Assembly: GCF_015680705.1 (NCBI RefSeq)
Contig: NZ_JADNYP010000007.1
Span: forward strand, 62,001 to 126,000
Length of the DNA: 64,000 nt
From: Pseudomonas fulva
GTDB lineage: Bacteria > Pseudomonadota > Gammaproteobacteria > Pseudomonadales > Pseudomonadaceae
Direction of reading: 5' to 3'
Position numbers and translations under genes: made by a program. The notes under the pieces were generated by a model. The model was not told the DNA's origin, made no database searches, and worked only from the letters and a program-made list of their open reading frames with translations. Shown piece after piece: positions 57,876 through 64,000 of the stretch; the first letter of the stretch is position 1, and each line of letters opens with the position of its first letter.

Positions 57876-59638
57876 AGACCTTCATCACGCTGCTGGGCAA
57901 GGATGCCCGTATCCTGCATCGCTACCTGGGCCTGACACTGCTCTACGGCCTGCTTTGCGGGCTGGCCATCGTCGCCGTGGTGCCGGTGCTCGGCAGCCTG
58001 CTGCGCGATGCGCCAGGCGCCGCGGCCGGCTGGCTGTGCCTGCTGCTGGTCGGCGTCGGCCTGTGCTGGGCCCTGCGGCGGGAAGTCGAGAAACAGGGCA
58101 TCCGGGTTGGCATCGCGGTATTGCAGAGCGGCCGGCATCGGCTGGGCGACCATGCGGCGCAGGTGCCGCTGGGCTGGTTCGACGCCAGCAACACCGCGCG
58201 GCTGAGCCACGTCACCACCCAGGGCATGATGACCCTGGCGCAGCTGCCGGCCCACGTCTTCACCCCGCTGCTCACCGCACTGATCACCCCGACCGTGGTC
58301 ACCGTGGCACTGTGGCTGCTCGATCCACGCATGGGCCTGATCGCCCTGGTGGCGCTGCCGATGCTCTTGCTGGTATTCGCCATGACGGCCCGCCTGGGCC
58401 TGCGCGCCGACGCGCGGCACCATGCGCAGACCGCCCAGGCCAGCCGGCGCATGGTCGAGTTCGCCCAGGCGCAGTCGGTGCTGCGCGCCTTCAATGGCGA
58501 GCAGGGCGGCACGCGCTTCCTGGAACAGGCCATCGGCAGCCAGCAGCAGGCGGCCAGGCGCCTGATCCAGGTGTCGGCCATGTCGGTGGTGCTCAACAGC
58601 TGGGCCGTGCAGGCGGTGTTCGCCGTGCTGCTGGTCGCCGCCACGCTGTCGCTCGGCGAACTGACCGGCGATGGCTTGCCGGCGGATTCACTGGTGACGG
58701 TGATCCTGGCGCTGCTGCTGACCACCCGCTACATCGATCCGTTGCTGGAGGTGGCCAGCTACAGCGAAGTGCTGCGCGGGGCGCGCAGCCAGCTGGCGGT
58801 GGTGGACGAGCTGCTGGCCGTGCCACCGCTGGCCCAGGCGCACGATCCCCAATCACCCAGGGATGGCACGATCGAGTTGCGCGACGTGAGCTTGCGCCAT
58901 GGCGAGGGCCAGCCCGAGGTGCTCAGGCAAGTCAGCCTGAGCATCCCCGCCGGCAGCATGACCGCCCTGGTCGGCGCGTCAGGTTCGGGCAAGACCACGC
59001 TGATGCGCCTGATCGCCCGCTTCTTCGATGCCAGCGAGGGCAGCGTCCTGGTCGGCGGCGTCGACGTACGGCAGATGTCCAGTGGCCAGCTGGCCGCGCA
59101 GATCAGCCAGATCTTCCAGGATGCCTACCTGTTCCAGGGCAGCATCGCCGACAACATCCGGGTCGGCAAGGCTGACGCCAGCGACGCCGAAGTGCTGGAG
59201 GCGGCGCGCCAGGCCGGGGTGCTGGAGATCATCGAGCGCCTGCCGCAAGGGTTGGATACCCCCGTGGGCGAAGGCGGCGCGCGCCTGTCCGGTGGCGAGC
59301 GCCAGCGCATCTCCATCGCCCGCGCGCTGATCAAGGACGCCCCGATCCTGCTGGTCGACGAGGCCACCGCCGCGCTGGACGCCGAGAACCAGGCGGCCAT
59401 CAGCGAGACGCTGGCGCGCCTGCGCACAAAGCGCACCCTGGTGGTGATCGCGCACCAGCTGTCGACGGTGGCCATGGCCGACCAGGTCGTGGTGCTCGAG
59501 CAAGGCCAGGTGCGCGAACAGGGCAGCCCTGCACAGCTGCGCGAGGGCGCCGGCCTGTATGCGCACTTCCTGGCCCAGCGGCAGGCTGCCAAGGGCTGGC
59601 GGATCGCCGGGGACACGTCGTGCGAGGAGCCCGCTTGA
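57869..59638 (+). CDS. ABC transporter half-molecule, second subunit (BarB/YbtQ-like)
   Basis: A 589-residue membrane-ATPase fusion. Its N-terminal membrane domain (LLYGLLCGLAIVAVVPVLGSLL and following) spans about residues 15-300. The ATPase has GASGSGKTTLMRL, LSGGERQRISIARAL and ILLVDEATAALD, all intact. The start overlaps the stop of the preceding gene, and its own stop overlaps the next start (TTGA), showing tight coupling of export and uptake genes in one operon. Confidence 0.88.
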   Translation: MLKTFITLLGKDARILHRYLGLTLLYGLLCGLAIVAVVPVLGSLLRDAPGAAAGWLCLLLVGVGLCWALRREVEKQGIRVGIAVLQSGRHRLGDHAAQVPLGWFDASNTARLSHVTTQGMMTLAQLPAHVFTPLLTALITPTVVTVALWLLDPRMGLIALVALPMLLLVFAMTARLGLRADARHHAQTAQASRRMVEFAQAQSVLRAFNGEQGGTRFLEQAIGSQQQAARRLIQVSAMSVVLNSWAVQAVFAVLLVAATLSLGELTGDGLPADSLVTVILALLLTTRYIDPLLEVASYSEVLRGARSQLAVVDELLAVPPLAQAHDPQSPRDGTIELRDVSLRHGEGQPEVLRQVSLSIPAGSMTALVGASGSGKTTLMRLIARFFDASEGSVLVGGVDVRQMSSGQLAAQISQIFQDAYLFQGSIADNIRVGKADASDAEVLEAARQAGVLEIIERLPQGLDTPVGEGGARLSGGERQRISIARALIKDAPILLVDEATAALDAENQAAISETLARLRTKRTLVVIAHQLSTVAMADQVVVLEQGQVREQGSPAQLREGAGLYAHFLAQRQAAKGWRIAGDTSCEEPA

Positions 59639-60579
59639 GACCTGTAGTCCTGTCGCTCCTGTTCGTGGTGCTGTGCGTGCTGTCGCTGATGGTCGGGGTC
59701 AAGGAAGTGGCCTGGCATGACCTGCTGGCGTTGTCCGAGGACGCCTGGCTGACCCTGACCGCCAGCCGCCTGCCACGCCTGGCCGCGCTGGTGCTGACCG
59801 GGGTCGGGCTGGCGATGTGCGGGGTGATCCTGCAACAGATCGTGCGCAACCGCTTCGTCGAGCCGGCCACCAGTGGCGGGCTCGACGCGGCCAAGCTCGG
59901 CATCCTGGTCGCGCTGACCGTGTCCCCCGCCACCGGCACGGTCGGCAAGATGCTGACCGCGCTGGCCTTCTGCTTCGCCGCCAGCCTGCTCTACGTGGCG
60001 CTGATACGTCGGATCCGCTTCAAGAGCATCGTGCTGGTGCCAGTGCTGGGCCTGATGTACGGCAGCGTGCTCAGCGCCATCGCCGAATTCTATGCCTACC
60101 GCCACAACTTCCTGCAGAGCATGCAGGGCTGGCTGCTGGGTGACTTCTCGCGGATCGTCCAGGGCAACTACGAGATCATCTACCTGGTGCTGCCGATCGT
60201 GGCGCTCATCTACCTGTTCGCCCAGCGCTTCACCGTGCTCGGCATGGGCGAAGGCATGGCCAGCAGCCTGGGCCTGAACTACACCGCCCATGCCACGCTG
60301 GGCCTGCTGCTGGTGGCGGTGACGGTGTCGGTCACCGTGATCACGGTAGGCGCGATCCCCTTCGTGGGGCTGGTGATCCCCAACCTGGTCGCGATCTACT
60401 TCGGCGAGAACCTGGTGCGGACCTTGCCAGTGGTGGCCCTGTGTGGCGCCTCCCTGCTGCTGGCCTGCGACATCCTCGGGCGACTGCTGATCTACCCCTT
60501 CGAAGTGCCGATCGGCCTGACCGCGGGCAGTGTCGGCGGGGTGCTGTTCCTGGTGCTGCTGGTGAGGAAGTACGCATGA
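59635..60579 (+). CDS. Ferric-siderophore permease, FecCD family (BauD/FatD-like)
   Basis: A 314-residue inner-membrane permease with about nine hydrophobic segments. TTG 59635 is favoured as start because GAGGAG precedes it at the right distance and it overlaps the previous stop as TTGA; a GTG at 59620 is the alternative. Family marks are LPRLAALVLTGVGLAMCGVILQQIVRNRFVEPATSG and VGAIPFVGLVIPNLVAIYFG. With the next permease it forms the channel for ferric siderophore. Confidence 0.9.
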   Translation: MRPVVLSLLFVVLCVLSLMVGVKEVAWHDLLALSEDAWLTLTASRLPRLAALVLTGVGLAMCGVILQQIVRNRFVEPATSGGLDAAKLGILVALTVSPATGTVGKMLTALAFCFAASLLYVALIRRIRFKSIVLVPVLGLMYGSVLSAIAEFYAYRHNFLQSMQGWLLGDFSRIVQGNYEIIYLVLPIVALIYLFAQRFTVLGMGEGMASSLGLNYTAHATLGLLLVAVTVSVTVITVGAIPFVGLVIPNLVAIYFGENLVRTLPVVALCGASLLLACDILGRLLIYPFEVPIGLTAGSVGGVLFLVLLVRKYA

Positions 60580-61526
60580 AGCGCCCGCTGGCACGCCATG
60601 GCATCTGGCTAGTGGTCCTGCTCCTGGCGCTGGGCTTCCTGCTGCTGGGCTCGGGGCTGGACTTCGACTACGTCATCCCCAAGCGGGTCACCCGCCTGGC
60701 CGCGATGGTCATTGCCGGGGTGAGCATCGCCTGCTCCTCGGTGATCTTCCAGACCTTGGCCGGCAATCGCATCCTGACGCCGGCGATCATGGGCTACGAA
60801 GCCATCTACCTGCTGTTCCAGGCGTTGCTGATCCTCTGGCTGGGTACCCAGAGCCTGGTGCTGCTGGGCCGCCATGGCAACGTCTGGCTGTCGATCCTGC
60901 TGATGCTCGGGTATTCCTGGCTGATCCACCGCTGGCTGCTGCGCGACAGGCGCAACAATGTCTACCTGCTGCTGCTAGTGGGCCTGGTACTGAGCATGGT
61001 GATGGCCACCTTCACCCAGTTCATCCAGCTCAAGGTCAGCCCTGGCGAGTTCTCGATCCTGCAAGGCTTCAACTACGCCTCGTTCAACAAGGCCCAGCCG
61101 GCGCAGGTCATCTATTCGGGCGCGCTGGTGGCGGCCGCCTGCCTGGTCATGCGTCGCAGCCTGCCGGTGCTCGACGTACTGGCGCTGGGCCGCGACCAGG
61201 CGATTTCCCTGGGGGTCGACCACCTGCGCGCGCTCGGCGTGCAGATGACCCTGATCGCCATCCTGGTGGCCGTGTCCACCAGCCTGGTGGGGCCGACCGC
61301 GTTCATGGGCGTGTTCGTCGCCAACATCACCTACGGCCTGGCCAGGACCTTCCGCCACGCGGTGACCCTGCCACTGGCCAGCGGCATCGCCATCGCCGTG
61401 TTCATCCTTGCCCAGTACCTGGTCGAGCAGGTGTTCAACTACAACACGTCCGTCAACATCCTGATCAACCTGGTGTGCGGGGTGTACTTCCTCGCGCTGA
61501 TGGTTCGCACACGAGGTAACGCATGA
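60576..61526 (+). CDS. Ferric-siderophore permease, second subunit (BauC/FatC-like)
   Basis: A 316-residue FecCD-type permease that starts on an ATGA overlap. It has the family sequence RLAAMVIAGVSIACSSVIFQTLAGNRILTPAIMGYEA and many hydrophobic spans; STSLVGPTAFMGVFVANITYGLA near 230 corresponds to the FecCD loop contacting the ATPase. It partners with the preceding permease. Confidence 0.9.
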   Translation: MKRPLARHGIWLVVLLLALGFLLLGSGLDFDYVIPKRVTRLAAMVIAGVSIACSSVIFQTLAGNRILTPAIMGYEAIYLLFQALLILWLGTQSLVLLGRHGNVWLSILLMLGYSWLIHRWLLRDRRNNVYLLLLVGLVLSMVMATFTQFIQLKVSPGEFSILQGFNYASFNKAQPAQVIYSGALVAAACLVMRRSLPVLDVLALGRDQAISLGVDHLRALGVQMTLIAILVAVSTSLVGPTAFMGVFVANITYGLARTFRHAVTLPLASGIAIAVFILAQYLVEQVFNYNTSVNILINLVCGVYFLALMVRTRGNA

Positions 61527-62305
61527 TCACGCTCAGCCATGTCCACAAGGCCTACGGCGACAAGCAGGTACTGGGCGACGTCAGCGTGCGCTTCCCGGCG
61601 GGCAAGGTCACTTCGCTGATCGGCCCCAACGGCGCGGGCAAGACCACCCTGCTGATGCTGATCGCACGGTTGCAGACGGCCACCGGTGGCCAGCTGACCC
61701 TCGGTGGCCAGGACATCGCCTCGATCCCGGTGCGCGACTACGCCAAGCGCGTGGCGACCTTGCGCCAGGCGCCGGACTTCAACCTGCGCCTGACCGTGGA
61801 GGAACTGGTCGCCTTCGGCCGCTTCCCCTACAGCCGGGGCAACCTCACCGCCGCGGACCGACGGGCCATCGACGAAGCCATCGAGTTCCTCTCGCTACAG
61901 GCCCTGCGCCAGCGCTACATCGACGAACTCAGCGGCGGACAGCGGCAAATGGCCTTCCTGGCCATGACCATCGCCCAGCAGACCGAATACCTGCTGCTGG
62001 ACGAGCCGCTCAACAACCTGGACATGAAGCACGCCGTGCTGATCATGCGTGCCTTGCGCCGGCTGTGCGACGAGCAGGGTCGCACGGTGATCCTGGTGGT
62101 CCACGACATCAACTTCGCCGCCAACTACTCCGATCACATCGTGGCCATGAAGCACGGCGCGGTGCACTGCTGCGGGCCGGTGGCGGAGGTGGTCGACGAG
62201 CGCTGCCTGCGCGAGCTGTTCGAGCTGGACTTCGAGATTCTGCGCAGCGGACAGGGGTTCGTCTGCAACTACTTCAACCCACCGACATCAATGGAGCTGA
62301 CATGA
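61523..62305 (+). CDS. Ferric-siderophore ABC transporter ATPase (BauE/FatE-like)
   Basis: A 260-residue FepC-type ATPase. It has Walker A GPNGAGKTTLLML near residue 38, signature LSGGQRQMAFLAMTIAQ near 137 and Walker B YLLLDEPLNNLD, with switch His in VVHDINFAANYS. It starts on an ATGA overlap and ends on another, in the middle of the four-gene uptake unit. Confidence 0.93.
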   Translation: MITLSHVHKAYGDKQVLGDVSVRFPAGKVTSLIGPNGAGKTTLLMLIARLQTATGGQLTLGGQDIASIPVRDYAKRVATLRQAPDFNLRLTVEELVAFGRFPYSRGNLTAADRRAIDEAIEFLSLQALRQRYIDELSGGQRQMAFLAMTIAQQTEYLLLDEPLNNLDMKHAVLIMRALRRLCDEQGRTVILVVHDINFAANYSDHIVAMKHGAVHCCGPVAEVVDERCLRELFELDFEILRSGQGFVCNYFNPPTSMELT

Positions 62306-63294
62306 AGGCTGGCAACGTGAACAAGGCGGCCGCCGCGCTGCTGGCGGCGGCGATCGCCCTGGCCGTGCAGGGCTGCGACAAGGCCGAGGACAAGCAGGCG
62401 AGCATCGCGCCGCCGACGCCACAGGCATCGGCGTACCAGCCGGTGAGCGTCGAGCACCCGCTGGGTACCACGGTGATCGAGAAACTGCCCCAGCGCGTGG
62501 TGGCCTTCGACATGAGCGAGGTGGACAGCCTCGACCAGCTCGGGGCCCCCGTGGTCGGCATGGCCAAGGACTATGTGGCGGACTTCCTGGTCAAGTACCG
62601 GGACGATCCCCAGGTCGCCGACGTCGGCACCACCATCCAGCCCAACCTCGAGCGGCTGCACGCGCTCAAGCCCGACCTGATCCTCATTTCGCCGCTGCAG
62701 GCACAGAGCTACGCCGAGCTGAGCCAGATCGCGCCGACCCTGTACGACGATGTCGACCTGAGCAACCGGCAAGGCCACTTCATCGACACCGCCAAGGCCC
62801 ACCTGCTGACCCTGGGTCGAATCTTCGACAAGCAGGACCTGGCTCGCGAAAAGGTCGCGCACATGGACGCCACGATCGAAAAGACCCGCAAGGTAACCGA
62901 AGGCCGCCCGGAAAAAGCTCTGATCGTGCTGCACAACAATGGCGCCTTTACCTCCTACGGGGTCAAGTCGCGCTATGGCTTCGTGTTCGACACCCTTGGC
63001 GTGAAACCGGCCAGCGGCGACATGGAGGCCGGGCTGCACGGCCAGCCGATCTCCAACGAGTTCATCCAGCAGGCCGACCCGGACATCCTCTACGTGATCG
63101 ATCGCACGGCGGTGATGGAGCGGCGCCCGGCGCTGAACCTGCAGAGCCTGGACAACCCGCTGCTGCGCAAGACCAAGGCCTGGAACAATGGTCGAGTGGT
63201 GTTCGTCGACGCACAGACCTGGTACCTCTGCACCGCCAGCGTGACCTGCCTGGACCGCATGGCCAGCGAAGTGGTCCAGGGCTACGAGGGCTGA
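62302..63294 (+). CDS. Periplasmic ferric-siderophore-binding lipoprotein (BauB/FatB-like)
   Basis: A 330-residue class III binding protein. The signal peptide ends in a lipobox-like VQGC (Cys near residue 25). The binding fold has two lobes: RVVAFDMSEVDSLDQLGAPVVG...LKPDLILISPLQAQSYAELSQIAPTLYDD and, after the linking helix, LIVLHNNGAFTSYG...FIQQADPDILYVIDRTAVM. It hands ferric siderophore to the two permeases encoded just upstream. ATG 62302 overlaps the ATPase stop. Confidence 0.92.
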   Translation: MKAGNVNKAAAALLAAAIALAVQGCDKAEDKQASIAPPTPQASAYQPVSVEHPLGTTVIEKLPQRVVAFDMSEVDSLDQLGAPVVGMAKDYVADFLVKYRDDPQVADVGTTIQPNLERLHALKPDLILISPLQAQSYAELSQIAPTLYDDVDLSNRQGHFIDTAKAHLLTLGRIFDKQDLAREKVAHMDATIEKTRKVTEGRPEKALIVLHNNGAFTSYGVKSRYGFVFDTLGVKPASGDMEAGLHGQPISNEFIQQADPDILYVIDRTAVMERRPALNLQSLDNPLLRKTKAWNNGRVVFVDAQTWYLCTASVTCLDRMASEVVQGYEG

Positions 63295-63326
63295 ATCCGG
63301 CGATCGATACCCTGGAAAAGGCCAGT

Positions 63327-63350
63327 GCCACTACGGTAGTGGCCTTTTTT
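63327..63350 (+). terminator. Terminator of the sigma-export-uptake operon
   Basis: GCCACTAC-G-GTAGTGGC (63327-63343) followed by CTTTTTT. It ends the operon before the receptor gene, which therefore has its own promoter. Confidence 0.85.
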
Positions 63351-63357
63351 GCCATAT

Positions 63358-63376
63358 GGTAATGATTTCCATTGCG
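63358..63376. promoter_or_regulatory. Fur-box-like site upstream of the receptor gene
   Basis: GGTAATGATTTCCATTGCG matches 12 of 19 Fur consensus positions and lies 69 bp before the receptor ATG. Confidence 0.55.
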
Positions 63377-63444
63377 GATTTGTGGTGCTGGTTCGGAAAC
63401 CTAGTACATACCTTCCCTCTTTCCGAACCGAAAGGAACTCAAGC

Positions 63445-64000
63445 ATGTCGGAACGCTGCATCACCCGGCCCGTCCACCCCGCCGCACGGCAGGCCGCCCT
63501 GCACCTTGCCCCCACCCGTACGTCCCTGGCCGTCAGGATGGCGTTGCTGCTCGGCCTGGGCGCGGCGCCCGGCGTCGTGTTCGCCGCGTCGACCGGGCAG
63601 GACAGCGGGCCGGCCAGCCTGGTGCTCTCCGAGACCACCATCGAGAGCACCCAGGACGCTGCCGGCGACCTGCCGCCCGAGTATGCCGGCGGGCAGGTCG
63701 CCACGGGCGGCAGGGTCGGGTTGCTGGGCAACAAGGACCTGTTGGAAACGCCCTTCAGCACGATCAGCTATACCGACAAGTACATCCAGGACCGGCAGGC
63801 CAAGGAAATCACCGATGTCATCGCCGCGACCGATCCTTCGGTGTTCACCAATGGCGTGAAGGGCTCGCACAGCGAGAGCTACTCGATTCGTGGTTTCAGC
63901 ACCAGCCCCAGCGACATGACCGTCGATGGCCTGTTCGGCATGGCGCCCTTCTATCGCGCCTCGCCAGAGATGTACGAGCGCGTCGAGGTGCTCAAGGGGC
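63445..64000 (+). CDS. TonB-dependent siderophore receptor, N-terminal part, cut by window edge
   Basis: The first 185 residues are visible; ATG 63445 has AAGGAA upstream. A long signal peptide (about 1-47, basic start, then VRMALLLGLGAAPGVVFA) precedes a short linker and the plug domain: GNKDLLETPFSTISYTDKYIQDRQAKEITDVIAATDPSV and SESYSIRGFSTSPSDMTVDGL, then RASPEMYERVEVLKG. No signalling domain of the FpvA/FecA type lies between signal peptide and plug. It is the expected outer-membrane receptor for the siderophore made by this locus, equivalent to BauA. Confidence 0.92.
   Translation, partial: MSERCITRPVHPAARQAALHLAPTRTSLAVRMALLLGLGAAPGVVFAASTGQDSGPASLVLSETTIESTQDAAGDLPPEYAGGQVATGGRVGLLGNKDLLETPFSTISYTDKYIQDRQAKEITDVIAATDPSVFTNGVKGSHSESYSIRGFSTSPSDMTVDGLFGMAPFYRASPEMYERVEVLKG

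Overview
The window is chromosomal DNA from a fluorescent pseudomonad, most likely of the Pseudomonas putida/entomophila/mosselii group. The reasons are the gene order dnaK-grpE-recN-fur-bamE-ratA-smpB-lldR-lldPD-dld-ssrA, the high GC content with a Pseudomonas codon style, a P. putida-type REP-like repeat, and a pseudomonine-type siderophore locus.

Region 1 (1-13230) is conserved core: the heat-shock pair grpE-dnaK (each with a clear sigma-32 promoter), recN behind a LexA box, fur, bamE, ratA, smpB (apparently almost leaderless), the lactate operon lldP-lldD-dld with its divergent regulator lldR and a perfect palindromic operator, a small secreted protein, and tmRNA (ssrA).

Region 2 (13231 to about 42068) is a composite island in the 3' end of ssrA. 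A 31-bp piece of the ssrA 3' end is repeated exactly at 29534-29564, and a worn 18-bp copy lies at 42051-42068, so two elements sit in tandem. Element A (13231-29564) has an AlpA-like regulator, a DUF3987 protein, a 5-methylcytosine methyltransferase coupled to a 1374-residue Fe-S nuclease/SF1 helicase, small membrane proteins, a SEC-C/HNH-like protein, a serine resolvase, a lipoprotein, an excisionase, a tyrosine integrase and a DUF4365 two-gene operon. Element B (29565-42068) has a P4-type integrase, a second unusual recombinase pair, a complete type I restriction-modification locus (hsdR, an AlbA_2/ATPase-like gene, hsdM, hsdS) and an Mrr remnant. The island is largely a defence cargo. Two of its genes carry simple-sequence repeats able to switch reading frame: an 11-G run in the methyltransferase and six 11-bp units in the AlbA_2 gene.

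Region 3 (42340-64000) is a siderophore locus of the pseudomonine/acinetobactin type. pmsC-E-A-B make salicylate, activate it and make histamine. A Cy-Cy-A synthetase, an N-hydroxylase and a separate carrier-condensation protein would join salicylate, a beta-hydroxy amino acid (probably threonine) and N-hydroxyhistamine. An ECF sigma factor, two exporter-type ABC half-transporters, two FecCD-type permeases, an ATPase, a binding lipoprotein and the start of a TonB-dependent receptor complete it. Fur-box-like sites lie at the three control points.
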